Positions 48,601 to 57,390 of a stretch of 64,000 nt of DNA are shown in pieces; positions within the stretch are counted from its first letter, which is position 1, and each line of letters opens with the position of its first letter. The notes under the pieces were generated by a model. It made no database searches. It was given only the letters and a program-made list of their open reading frames with translations, and had not been told where the DNA came from. Both the position numbers and the translations under genes were made by a program. The stretch comes from Capitulum mitella. Its lineage: Eukaryota > Arthropoda > Thecostraca > Pollicipedomorpha > Pollicipedidae. The stretch is from positions 23,242,122 through 23,306,121 of the forward strand of contig CP099843.1 of the NCBI GenBank assembly GCA_030062745.1. The letters run 5' to 3'.

Positions 48601-51600
48601 AAAACCGAGGAGTGTTTGCTTTTGGGGCAGGTTATGTTTTTCCTGACCTTCTCCTTGGTGAAGTTCTGGCTACGCCCTTGCACCAGACTGTTCGGCCAGT
48701 TTGTGTAGTCGCTGAGGTAAAAAGCGAATTAGGTACATATTCGTTTACAAATGTAACAAAGCGCTTTCAGATCCTGTACAAACATTTTATGTCGATGCGT
48801 TGGTTATACACACACACACAAACACACACACACCTAAACACACACACACACACACACACACGCACATATATGTATATATATGTACACACACATATATATC
48901 CACACACATACATACATACATACATGTATCATCCGAATGCTTTGCTAAGATGCTTTGGGATCAGAGTTCGTGCCTGTTGCACGGGCTGTGATCCGCACAC
49001 CCGATCGCGCATTCGAGGTTAACGGCACAATATGGAGGAGAAAGTTTAGTGCCGACACGAACGACACGGCCGTCCGGCAGCCAGTGCCTTCTCCTGTAGG
49101 TCGGTTGCCAAGTGACCTCTGGAGAAATGGCGAACGCCGGGGCGATTCGAACTCACCTCACCAGGGCGCGGATCGATGACAGGAGCTCTGCCCTGGCCAA
49201 GTGAGGTACGACACGGTATTGCAAACCATCACGGAATTCCTGAGAAATATCACGAGATGTGCATGGAAGAACTTCGGCTTTTTAAATAATGGGCCGCCTG
49301 TGGCTACTACGTTTGTTTTCAAGTAAACGAACTGGTCGTTTTTTAATGATTATTTGACAGAGACGTTGACGAGTTTTAATACTGACAACCAGAGATTTTC
49401 TGCGAAATTGTCCCTCTTTCTACATATATAGGGTCACTTTTTGTCATCGTAGAGTCCAGCCGTAATATGTCCAGCTGGTGTCAGCGGTCACCATTCCCAT
49501 GGACATGTCTGCGAATTCAAGAACCTAAAGAAAAATAAATGCGCAAAGCAATATTCCCTATTTCATTTGTCGTCCAAAATTTGCCTCGCATCACTGATCG
49601 CAGCCCGTCAATGAGAAGGAAACAGAGCCTGAAACGTGCTACATTTTATAACCGATTGATAATTACGAATACTCATATCGATGACACGAAACCAGATCTA
49701 TGGATTTAAGTCCAATCGCCAGATGCTGCTGGTGCTGTTGACTCTTACGCATAGAAACAGGGGGTGAGGGGAAGGAGGAGGTCCATGGCTCCAATTTTTC
49801 AAAATTTAGCATTAACCTTTGGGCTACACGTTTGGCAGTAGGATGGGGAAATGGAATAAGTGCGTTTGCCCCTCCCCTACATCTTTGGGTGCTCATACGC
49901 TCATGGGTTGTTTGTTGAAAAAAGAGCAAACCGGCCTATATACGCTGGATGGAAACAATCTCTTCATTAAAAGTTTTCGTACCTCAGCCTAAAGCTATTT
50001 GCCTGATCTAAAGTCTGACGTCGTCTGGGTGTAGATTGCAAAACAAACTGTCGTTTTTAGTGTGGCACGTTGCTTTGCCCGCAGCAACGTTATATACCGT
50101 TCCCACAGGACGCACTTTGTTGTTTAGAGCGTTTCACAAAACTTGCATCAAAGCCCCTCTTGGCATTTCAGCTTTGATTTAAACTAGACTACAAAGCGGT
50201 TTTGTGCTGTTAACCCGTCCCCAACTGGGGGGGGGGGGCAGTTGACTGCCCCCCTGAGGTTTTTCTGGCATTGCGAGAGAACCAACAAACACAGAGTCAC
50301 AAAGTTTTGTGCACCTTTTGCTTCATCAGTTTCACATCTCGTGTCAAAATTTTGACTTCAGGTCAGGTCAGGCGCCTGACCTAGGTCAGGTCAAACAGAC
50401 CTATGCCCAAAAAAGTTTAGCGCCCTCTAACTTTTTTGCAAAACAAGATATCTCAGTAATACTATTAGTGATCGTAATAGATGCAACAAATCTGCCATCT
50501 CAGATTTTTTGAAATTTTCCGGGTCATTGACCTAAGGTCAAGCCCATTTTTAAGACATGTCGTCGTTTTTTCGGAAATTGACGGAATATTTCATAGCATT
50601 TTTAGCGTGGAGTGAAGCAGACATCTAGTTACCGTCATTGGGAAAAGTATCAATGACTTCCAGTCATTGACCTGAGGTCAGGTCACGAATAACTGTAGTG
50701 AGCCAAAATGTACCACCGTCAGAATCGACAATGAATTACTCAGAATGGGTAGAAAATGGCAGAACTAGCTTGCACAAACGTAAATTAATACCAGGAACCT
50801 CAGAAAGTTTGAAAAAGTAGCGTATTTTGGAAATAAACAGGCTCTCGCGAATGAAGCTCCGCCAGTTGTGTAGATTGGTAACTAATGAATTTTTCAAAAT
50901 TTAAGCATAAAAAACCATCACAAGAACCTCTAAGATCAATCAGATTTACATAAATCGTATTTTGTCGCGAAAATAAAGGAACGCTAAAATTAGTTCCCGC
51001 CATTTTTTTACTGTATACGGCAACGGCGCACGCCTACAGCTGGTGCGAGAATTGCGGTGTCTTTAACTCGACGTTTCGGCGTATATATTGAACAAATGTG
51101 GGGAAATTAGACGTGTATCGGCATCCGCGGACCTTTACTTGTGCGCTTGTGCCTTTATCTATGCGTTATTAGTCACAGCCCTTGAGATTCAGGCCATTTC
51201 TCGGTCTCATGCAGTCGGCTATGAGAAAACAAATATAGGGCGTAAACTGTTTACATATTATCTAAAACTAAAAATGAGACCAGTTTCGAGCTCTACTCGT
51301 CACAAGCTTTCCAACGTTATGCTTATTTTTATCGTGCGACCAACCGTCCGTGAGTTAGGCCAACTGCCCCCCCCCCCCAGTCGCGCATGTTCGAAACCGA
51401 CCGACGGTCGTAAGCGGGTTAACTATTCGTCAAAGAATGTGTAAACGAATTCTTTATACAGTTTTGCGAAAAGTACTTCATGAGCCAGAGAAGTAACTTT
51501 TTATAGCTAAGAATAAGAACAAGCAAAATGACCAAATGACCGAGAATGATGTTTCACTACACCAGAGTCCCGTGCTACGTAGCTGCTACGTCGTTCGGAA

Positions 51601-54600
51601 TCTGAAAAGTCAGATTCCGAATCCCCGCTGGGATTTCACCGGAGTACGGGCTGGGGAATGCCAGCTGGTTCCGTGCCCTCCCACTGTCTGCCCACGCTGC
51701 TCTGACTGGATAACACGTGCAGTGACGTCCCCCTCTGTGTGTTCCGACAGCCGGACTGGATATTGGCGGACCCCATCTGCACGTTCATCTTCTCCGTAAT
51801 CGTGATCTGCACCACGCTGGGTGTGCTGAAGGACGCGCTGCGAGTCCTGCTCGCCGGTAGGTGGCAGCACCTCTGCGGAGACTAGTCCAGGTGGCTCTGC
51901 AGGCGGTGAAGTCCCCGGATGTCTCGCCTACTGTATTTCTAGCTTCCTTGAACAGCGACTTGTTGGCACTATAAGACGAAAGACGACCGACTGACGCCTG
52001 ACGAGACACACGACCTGACGCAAGGTCAGTCGGCCTCCTGCTGTGACACTGATGGTCAATCCTGACTGAAGCGTCGAAAAAGCAGACAGAAAACAAACGA
52101 AATTATAGACAGATGTGGGTTTTTGCACGGCCGACTCTTCACTAAAATCATTGAACTTTTATCGTCAGCACAGGTGTCGTTTTTTATATGCCTATCAGGT
52201 CCCAAACCCCACCGATGTTGATTTGAACCCTATCAGTGCTGCTCTAAGTCCTATCAATGTTTTTTAGATTAAATCATAAATGTAGAGCACAAAACGCAAA
52301 CAAAATACAAAGAACCAGGAATCAGAAAGTTTATACAACAGAGTGATCGCACATTTTGTTCTTGCACAGACAGGGCAGATACAGCTTTTGCGAACGAGGG
52401 GAGGGGTATTCATTTTAGGAGTGTCAAAACGATATTGTTGGGGCACCACAGTCGCACTTGAAAGGGCACCAAATTGGTACCAGTCACTTCGGAAAGGTGC
52501 CGAATTCGACAGTTATTACGCTTACGGAAACCACGCAAACCACGCAAAGCACGTAATTGTATGTGACAGCCAGCGTCAAAAGAACTCACTAGCAGGCACG
52601 TAGCCATTATTTTCTTGGGGGGGAGGCAAAAGCCAAATTTTGTTATATGCCGACCGTACTCCTGCGAAATCGCTCATTCTCTAGAGAATAGTGCTTGGTT
52701 CAGGGGTAGGGACGAGAGCATAGCCCCCGTTCCCCCACGCCTTGGCTACGTCCCTGCTCACCAGGGCGTTTTGACTCATTCGTGATTGAAAGTGGAATTT
52801 CAGTGTTGCATATGGGCGATGAGCGTACTATATTACTTGTGTACTACACTATGGCCGGTTTGCGATGGTAAAAAGTCGCCTTTTTAACACGCGCACTGGA
52901 AGGCGGCGCTCTTTCATGCCCCTCCGAACTCGAGAACAAAAAAAGCTAGAGACACGAAATTTTGAAAGGTATTGTAGGATCATTAAGAATTACACTTTGT
53001 GTAATACCTAGGTCAATGCCTTCAGGATCAAATGGAGTCGAAAAGATCAACTTTGGGCACTTTCTTTGCCTGTACGCGCCCTTCCGTACGGCTTTTCGAG
53101 CAAAATGGGAAAAGTGCGTGTGTTAGAGCGTTAAAACTTGGAATACGACAGTTTCTACTCATTTAACGTCTTGAGTGAAGAGTTCGGGTCGACGTCCTGC
53201 TGGGTCATTAACCTATGACATCAGTCCATTACCTTTGGAGATCAGGTATGGAGCACCATGGAGTGCTGGCGTAGCTTGAGTGTTAATAAGAGCTCTAAGC
53301 TCGTCATTTAGCTCACTTTTAGTAAACATTGCCAACATCGGTACATTTGGTCACTTTTAGCTTTCACTGACCTCCGCAGTCAAATGAAGAGAGGCGATTT
53401 CATTGATCTTGGATGAAGTTATCCAAAGTAAGTTCTACGTCAACGGTTTGCACTTAAGTTATTTCATTATAAAGAAGCCATTTTTATGTTTGTATGTGTA
53501 AGCGTGTCAGTGCGCCCAGACGTACTTCATTAGATGGTGTGAATACATACTGGGTGTTTCAAAAAGAATATCCAGGTTTTTTCTCCCGAAACCAAAAACT
53601 GTTTATCACAGAGTCGATTTTATTACACTGCTGGAAAAAACGTGAAAATTTTAGCCAGCCCGAAACATCAAGCGACACGGAAACCAGAACTTGAACTTGA
53701 GTCCAGAACTTGTCCAAAGACCTTGTGTATTGCTCCTTGGTGATGGCTGCCATGGTGCCGTCCTTATGTGTGAACCAGCAGGGTCCAGTGATTCCTCTGG
53801 CACTGATCATGCACCAGGCAGTGACCTTGGACCTGTGCAGAAGACTCTTCTGAACTGTGTCCGGCAGCTCCAACGTCAGGGTCGCAATTCTTGGTGATGT
53901 CGCCCCATCCCAGTGGCAATGGACCTCGTCACTGAAGCAGAAGTTTTTCAGGAACTCGGTCAGCGGGACGCTTGTCAGCAAACCACTTGCAGAAACTGAG
54001 TCGTTTTTTTTTTGTCATCAGTATTCAACGTCGAGTGAACAGTGCTCTTGTGGGGGTCATTTGAGGGCGTCACAAAGGATGCGCCAGTTTGAGCTGGAGC
54101 TGATTCCGACTTCTTGGGCGATTTTCCGGACGGACTTTGAAGGGTCCTTATCCAGAGCCGACATATTCTTAGTGAGGGAATCTGGGTCATTTCTGACACT
54201 TTTCGACCATTTTGCCCCTTGAATAGGTTTTGGAAAGGAACCCACCCTCAGGAATTTCCCAGTCAGCAGAAGGATTTGCTTTCGGGGAGGTGCATCTCGT
54301 GTTTGCACATTACTCGAAACCGACGTTGCGTCGAGACGATAAATTTTTCTGTCCATTATAAACGGACAACTTGGGATTTTTGTTCCATGCTTAGTAGAAG
54401 GATGGCTGGTTCTGGTAAGACACATGTCAGACAAAACTCTCACACTCGTGCTTTTGATTCACACAGTTCCCACCAACTTAATATCCACACCCACCTCCCT
54501 GAAACAATTAAAATGTTAACCTTGCCCTTCATGATCTTGACCTTAACTGATCCTAGCCTTGCTATTGGTGTCATCCCCAGTTATTCCTGAATCATGTTGA

Positions 54601-55788
54601 CTTTTAATGTCCAAACGGCAGTTTTACATAGAACGCCTGTCCTCTCGCAAAATTCCCGTTTGTATGCGACAACCGTTATTTTCATTACGAATATTTGGCT
54701 TGACATGACTCACACATGAAAAAAGCCTGGCTGAATTTCGATTTCTTTGGGTCAGTCGACGAGTTATTAACCTGTCATAAACGCCACAAAACAACAGCAG
54801 CCAGCTACGATCCATTCTTGAGATATTCAAGAAAAACAAATGGGGGACAATGTACCCCTTTCTTTGCGCATGTTAAAAGAAGGTCGCCTACGTTCTATCA
54901 TAAAAGCGCATGATGCCGCACATGCATTCTCTAACGATAGGGTGCCTTTGTATTCACGAACGAAATTCGTCCGTGGAAAGCTTAATCAACTTTCAAAGAC
55001 AAAGCCAGGCCTTATGTTCAGACTGGTGATACTAATTAGTAATTTAGTGATACTAATTAGGTGTAATTAGTATTAGGTATTAGGTATTAGTAAATACTAA
55101 GTAATTAGGTGATACTAATTAGTCTGAACATAAGGCCTGGCTTTGTCTTTGTGTCAAAATGGAGCATTTCTGACAAAATGGCGCCTTTCACGAAAACGAT
55201 GGCGATTCTTCGGAGTTACTAAGGACTTATTTTGGACAGCATGGTGTCAGCGTCCTTCACGGGGGTGCTTTTGTGTCTTCGGGACGCCTTTTTAATGAGG
55301 GGGCTCCCATACCCCACCAAAGGGTCGCCTTCATGGTACTTACCACATTAGCGCCATTTGACTGACAGGTCACCCACCCTCCATGACCTGGGCGTTTGCT
55401 GGTTGCCAAGGGTGCCTTTTGAACGACAGAGTGCCCACATTTCATCACAGAGGTGCGCGACACAGAGGGCGTCTTTTGAATGACGACACGCCATACTCTG
55501 CCGCAGGGGCGGCTCCTTAGTGTCACAGGAGGTGCCTTTTGATTGACAGGTTGACTGTAACTATCATATGGGCGCCCTCATGATATCACATGAACTTTTG
55601 GAACGATAGGGTGAGTTTTGACCAACAGGGCAACTATACACCATCGCATGGGCGTTTCCTTGGTGTCACAGAGGCACCTTTTGAACGACAGTGTTCCCAT
55701 ACTTTGTCTCAGAGGTGTCTCCGTGGTGTCACAGGGGCTCATTTTACATAACGGGCATCCACACTATGACATGAGCGTATCCTAGGTG

Positions 55789-55823
<35 letters not shown>

Positions 55824-55826
55824 GTG

Positions 55827-55891
<65 letters not shown>

Positions 55892-57390
55892 ACATATGTA
55901 TATATATGGCAAGATTTCTTTAGTTTTTTATTTGATTAGTCAAAAAAACAGATGAGAAATGAAATGATGTCTTCGGTTAAAATTAAATCCGTTCGCTTCG
56001 CTTAAATCTGTTCGGAAACTCACATCTGGGTTGAGGTTACACTGCCTGGCCTTCAGCTCAGCTTTACCAGCCATTCGCGGAAGATGACACTTCTGATCAT
56101 CGGCGCACGCCGACAGAATCCAGTGGCGAAGCATCTTTAAACATTGCCGTGGACAGGGTTGTCTCATTGTCATTTTCAGAACTGGAACCTAGAAACACGG
56201 TACGTGCATCCATAACAGCATTCAGGTGTTTTGTTCCTCATATCGGCCGATAATTCGTGCACCAAGAAATAAAAATTTCGGGTAGGTCGTAAAAACCAAC
56301 AGATTTCTTGCATGTCTTGACTTGAGCTTCTGGGTGCTTTAGCATCCCAAAACATAGAAGAGCTCCACTGATGCAGATATTGCTACTTAAGAGTATTATT
56401 TCGCACAATAAGGCCGCGTTTTGTTTACTTAATCAGCGATAAAGATCCATTAATACATGAAGCATAGCAGGTTCCAGGTTCAGGTGCTTGATCGCAGCAC
56501 TCAGTAATCACGCGACATCCCCGTTAAAGTGGCAACACCGTCTGGCTGGGCGTGGCCGCTTTTGATTCCTGCTGCAAGTGGAAAACAAACCGGCGCTCCA
56601 GCCGGCCAGCTCACGCCGCTGTCGTCCTCCGGCAGCGACGCCGCCCGAGCTGAAGCTCTCGGAGGTCAGCGCCGCCCTGCTCGCCCTGCCTGGAGTGGTC
56701 GGGATCCACGGCCTCCACGCCTGGGCACTCAGCATGGACACCAACTCCGTCATGGTGCACCTGGAGATCAGTCAGTATTCCGCGGTGTTTGTTTTGCACG
56801 GTGACTCCGAGGTGAATGGTCGGAAAATTCGGGACACGTCAGGTCCAGGTGCTGATAAAACGCGTAACATTTCCTTCGGACCGGTACTAAGCCGGCGAAA
56901 GGTCTTTGACGGGATGATCTGTGTAATGGTTGCACTTTGTTTTATAAGACATGAATGAAATGCAGCTTATACTTCCACGGCAGCTGCAGCTGTTAAAGCT
57001 GGAATGCGCAACAGCCGATAGACGTAGCATACTGCAAAGGCCAACATTGCACACACAGATCCGCGTGGCGTCTCCAAACCAATCGGTACTACCTCAGTAC
57101 ACAGCAAACTAGTCTTCAGAAGGGCCATGACCTTCGAAGATCTCCAATTGAACACTCCGGTTGAGACCAGACCACCGCTCTGAACCAACTAACGTTCCCC
57201 GCTCCCCCCTCCAGAACACCCGGACGACCACGACGTCGTGCTTCTGAACGCCACTGAACTTCTCAGGAACAAGTTCAAATTTTTCGAGATCTGCGTCCAG
57301 GTGGAGCTCTACAAGGTCGGCATGGATCGATGCGACATCTGCAACGAGAACAAAGACCTGCAGACCCGCTCTGGCTTCACAGCCGTTTGA
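33591..57390 (+). CDS. Zinc transporter, SLC30/ZnT2-3-4-8 type (whole gene)
   Basis: Spliced coding sequence joining nine exons (33591-33705, 41345-41437, 42398-42502, 43032-43178, 44543-44696, 45400-45541, 51751-51856, 56636-56770, 57215-57390); all introns GT-AG, phases agree, 390 residues. It is a cation diffusion facilitator: a proton-coupled antiporter moving cytosolic zinc into vesicles or out of the cell, active as a dimer. Six predicted helices lie at about 87-109, 111-136, 154-177, 189-210, 227-250 and 255-284. The membrane zinc site is two HxxxD pairs, His120/Asp124 in helix 2 and His231/Asp235 in helix 5; His at both points typifies zinc rather than manganese transporters. The cytosolic C-terminal domain holds His312, His315 and His329 and ends with Cys372-x-x-Cys375; an HCH motif is at 71-73. 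HCH plus CxxC places it near ZnT2/3/4/8. Odd: the helix 4-5 loop has no histidine. Member within the group is not resolved, so no symbol is given. Confidence 0.93.
35345..36196 (+). repeat. Direct repeat A/A' in intron 1
   Basis: Two copies of an approximately 285-bp GC-rich unit, at about 35356-35640 and 35915-36196, in the same orientation and highly similar. Both contain 'gtttcgggttctgc', 'ggctcggtgtggcag', 'gtgagacttcccctgtgac' and 'gccgcctcatgcaggtcgg'. They are separated by repeat B. Open frames across them, including a 231-codon minus frame at 35188-35883, follow the repeat and are not called genes. Confidence 0.8.
35650..36960 (+). repeat. Direct repeat B/B' with internal hairpin
   Basis: An AT-rich unit at about 35660-35912 recurs at about 36700-36958. 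Both contain 'aacatcttttgtg(t/c)gtaaaccca', 'gcttactttcgtt'-like and 'catgcctaatgt(a/c)cg', and end 'actcaaaa...gtccgaatg'. Each copy holds an inverted repeat: 'gtttacacaca' facing 'tgtgtgtaaac' in B, and 'gggtttacg' facing 'cgtaaaccc' in B'. With unit A the order is A-B-A'-...-B', a partial duplication of a larger segment. Confidence 0.75.
39206..39273. repeat. (CA)n(TA)n microsatellite, intron 1
   Basis: About 22 bp of alternating A/C run directly into about 46 bp of TA. It creates spurious Tyr/Ile-rich and Thr/His-rich frames on both strands. Confidence 0.95.
39625..39771 (+). repeat. 18-bp minisatellite, intron 1
   Basis: About eight imperfect copies of TCTGGTCTGCTACGAGGT with substitutions mainly in the middle (CTGTTACG, CGTGCTACGA). 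The 18-bp period is a multiple of three, so frames stay open, but no coding role is indicated. Confidence 0.85.
41345..41437 (+). CDS. Zinc transporter exon 1b, Cys-rich cassette
   Basis: A 93-bp segment between acceptor 'gcgcccccag' and donor 'g|gtgggt' that enters and leaves in phase 1, exactly the phase shared by exons 1 and 2. It adds residues 39-69: an acidic GDEES start, a Gly run, four consecutive cysteines then WPFCW, a basic RRR, and a tail leading straight into the conserved HCH. Clustered cysteines next to aromatic and basic residues suggest acylation or metal binding; that is inference. Being symmetric, it may be included or skipped (390 or 359 residues). The ends and phase fit well, but I know no homologous segment, so existence is likely rather than proven. 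Confidence 0.65.
42215..42267. repeat. (TA)n microsatellite before exon 2
   Basis: About 53 bp of TA repeats ending 130 bp before the exon 2 acceptor. Confidence 0.95.
42398..42502 (+). CDS. Zinc transporter exon 2 (HCH motif, helix 1)
   Basis: Acceptor 'tccgtcag', donor 'ttg|gtaagg', phase 1 at both ends. Residues 70-104: split Asp, then His-Cys-His, a basic linker and most of helix 1 (IATTLCFTFMITEAI), which matches the family's helix 1 pattern FMI(A/G/T)E. In the ZnT8 structure the HCH of one subunit helps bind zinc at the C-terminal domain of its partner. Confidence 0.92.
42537..42690 (+). repeat. (CT)n then (CCCT)n tract in intron 2
   Basis: About 70 bp of CT repeats followed by about 50 bp of CCCT-type repeats, starting only 35 bp after the exon 2 donor. 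A further short CT run ends at about 42683. It is a long pyrimidine tract on the transcribed strand and causes Ser/Leu/Pro-rich false frames. Confidence 0.95.
43032..43178 (+). CDS. Zinc transporter exon 3 (helix 2, zinc site)
   Basis: Acceptor 'cgcgcag', donor 'gcag|gtacgc', phase 1 at both ends. Residues 105-153 complete helix 1 (GGYI), then helix 2 with VLTDAAHLCTD giving His120/Asp124, and the family signature FGWKRAE at the junction. Third positions are GC-rich, unlike the intron. Near-identical spacing to other ZnT proteins. Confidence 0.95.
43500..43563. repeat. (GATA/GACA)n-like short repeat, intron 3
   Basis: Irregular GACA/GATA/AACA tetranucleotides over about 60 bp. Confidence 0.8.
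44543..44696 (+). CDS. Zinc transporter exon 4 (helices 3 and 4)
   Basis: Acceptor 'gaccccgcag', donor 'catcat|gtgcgt'; enters in phase 1, leaves in phase 2. Residues 154-204: helix 3 (MGAVVSVLLIWIITAILV), a short luminal loop with DRVIDPDYTI, and helix 4. The reading frame continues openly past the donor, but the family alignment resumes only at exon 5, where the split codon gives Ile-Met-Gly as expected. Confidence 0.94.
45180..45370 (+). repeat. Imperfect tandem repeat in intron 4
   Basis: A unit like 'ggactagctcccgagctgc' followed by 'gcagaccg' appears three times in diverged form (about 45204, 45250 and 45335), just upstream of exon 5. GC-rich; keeps long frames open without coding support. 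Confidence 0.5.
45400..45541 (+). CDS. Zinc transporter exon 5 (short loop, helix 5)
   Basis: Acceptor 'atgtttcag', donor 'agg|gtgagc'; enters in phase 2, leaves in phase 0. Residues 205-252: end of helix 4 (MGCAL), a 16-residue cytosolic loop NQDNVGRDENVNINVR, then helix 5 with FIHVLGD giving His231/Asp235. Relatives carry histidines in this loop; here there are none, and it is Asn/Asp-rich. The SVRAAF-like NVRAAFIHVLGD signature is strongly conserved. Confidence 0.95.
47100..47700. promoter_or_regulatory. Intronic GC island with CRE/E-box/E2F-like overlap
   Basis: CpG-rich block inside intron 5. At 47164-47182 three motifs overlap on the same bases: CRE TGACGTCA (47164-47171), E-box CACGTG (47170-47175) and an E2F-like GGCGGGAA (47175-47182). 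Such density suggests an internal promoter or enhancer. No exon starting here is evident on either strand, although open frames exist. Confidence 0.4.
48488..48680. mobile_element. Possible hAT-like MITE
   Basis: Left 'caccagcgtagcta' and right 'tggctacgcccttg' are approximate inverted repeats of the GCGTAGCCA type, about 190 bp apart. No matching 8-bp target duplication was found, so borders are tentative. Confidence 0.4.
48805..48935. repeat. (CA)n / (TA)n / (CATA)n microsatellite cluster
   Basis: Compound tract of CA, then TATATG, then CACA and CATA units. Confidence 0.9.
49000..49215 (-). repeat. Possible tRNA-derived SINE, minus strand
   Basis: On the minus strand 'gtgagttcgaatcgcc' is close to a Pol III B box. 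The preceding 'cctcacttggccagggcagagctcctgtcatc' region recalls the head of tRNA-derived SINEs, but the A box is weak. No cloverleaf and no tail. Tentative. Confidence 0.3.
50210..51422 (+). mobile_element. TTAA-flanked piggyBac-like MITE, family A, copy 2
   Basis: TTAA at 50210-50213 and 51419-51422, CCC/GGG termini, 1,213 bp, same orientation as and full-length match to 3850-5112. Left subterminal hairpin: at least six Gs, CAGTTGACTG, six Cs (one central change from copy 1). Right end: 'cgaccgacggtcg' then the long C run. Interior AGGTCA/TGACCT half-sites are kept ('ttcaggtcaggtcaggcgcctgac', split for length). It lies in intron 5 of the transporter and is non-coding. Confidence 0.85.
51751..51856 (+). 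CDS. Zinc transporter exon 6 (helix 6)
   Basis: Acceptor 'tgttccgacag', donor 'gccg|gtaggt'; enters in phase 0, leaves in phase 1. Residues 253-287: PDWILADPICTFIF, matching the family's (I/V)ADPICTF signature at the start of helix 6, then a hydrophobic stretch and KDALRVLLA, leading into the C-terminal domain. Confidence 0.95.
52593..52756 (+). mobile_element. hAT-like MITE, 164 bp
   Basis: Inverted ends CAGGCACGTAGCCA (left) and CAGGGACGTAGCCA (right, as reverse complement), one mismatch in 14. Flanks ctcactag (52585-52592) and ctcaccag (52757-52764) form an 8-bp target duplication with one change. Non-coding. Same end type as 59786-60060. Confidence 0.8.
53548..54443 (-). pseudogene. Mariner/Tc1-type transposase relic
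   Basis: Minus-strand fragments of an IS630-Tc1-mariner transposase. Upstream (from about 54200) is an HTH-like piece, DPSKSVRKIAQEVGIS, typical of the paired-like DNA-binding domain. Further on, FLKNFCFSDEVHCHWDG matches the first catalytic-Asp block (FSDE). Then VTAWCMISARGITGP matches the conserved VTVWCG..S.GI.GP strand, and TKEQYTRSLDKFW the following helix. Pieces lie in different frames with stops between, and the segment with the second and third catalytic acids is absent: sequence jumps to the terminal 'ctgggtgtttcaaaaagaat' at 53550, beside a TA target. The opposite terminus is not found. Dead element. Confidence 0.75.
54994..55151. repeat. Perfect 31-bp inverted repeat with repetitive loop
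   Basis: Bases 54994-55024 and 55121-55151 are exact reverse complements over 31 bp. The 96-bp AT-rich spacer holds direct repeats of 'gatactaattag' and 'taggtat'. The structure would form a long cruciform or, if transcribed with the gene, a hairpin. Confidence 0.95.
55240..55795 (+). repeat. Degenerate minisatellite, period about 65 bp
   Basis: Recurring blocks in order: 'ttttgaacgacag', 'gtgcccatact', 'catcacaggggcg' and 'ccttggtgtcacag', repeated about eight times with many changes. Ends directly in the (TC)n/(TA)n tract. Confidence 0.7.
55793..55908. repeat. (TC)n(TA)n microsatellite, intron 6
   Basis: About 28 bp of TC repeats followed by about 85 bp of interrupted TA/TATG repeats. Confidence 0.95.
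56636..56770 (+). CDS. Zinc transporter exon 7 (C-terminal domain)
   Basis: Acceptor 'gtcctccggcag', donor 'atca|gtcagt', phase 1 at both ends. Residues 288-332: ATPPELKLSEVSAALLALPG, then VVGIHGLHAWAL, the family's (V/I)HxLHxW signature, and MDTNSVMVHLEI. This is the first half of the ferredoxin-like cytosolic domain; His312, His315 and His329 are candidate ligands. An upstream open frame through 'agcgacg' exists, but the phase demands this acceptor. Confidence 0.92.
57215..57390 (+). CDS. Zinc transporter exon 8 (C terminus, CxxC, stop)
   Basis: Acceptor 'cccccctccag'; completes a phase-1 codon (Lys333) and ends at TGA 57388-57390. Residues 334-390: helix ELLRNKFKF, strand ICVQVELY, then DRCDIC (Cys372/Cys375), matching the terminal CxxC of ZnT2/3/4/8, and a short polar tail. 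The length fits the family. Confidence 0.93.

Larger units (their letters stand above)
45542..51750 (+). other. Zinc transporter intron 5
   Basis: A 6.2-kb intron. It contains a GC island with overlapping regulatory motifs (47100-47700), a possible hAT-like MITE, a (CA)n tract, a possible SINE and TTAA element A copy 2. The 45.6-47.0, 47.7-48.4 and 49.2-50.2 kb parts show nothing recognisable. Confidence 0.6.
51857..56635 (+). other. Zinc transporter intron 6
   Basis: A 4.8-kb intron carrying a hAT-like MITE, a mariner relic, a perfect 31-bp inverted repeat, a degenerate minisatellite and a microsatellite. At about 52195-52265 a short 'cccaccgatgttgatttg' stretch resembles the end of MITE family C. 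The 52.8-53.5 kb and 55.9-56.5 kb parts show nothing recognisable. Confidence 0.6.

Noticed and set aside
52850..53400. Possible further TTAA element
   Set aside because: Some wording resembles family B ('ctcgagaacaa', 'cgaaattttga'), but no TTAACCC ends and no colinear alignment could be followed.
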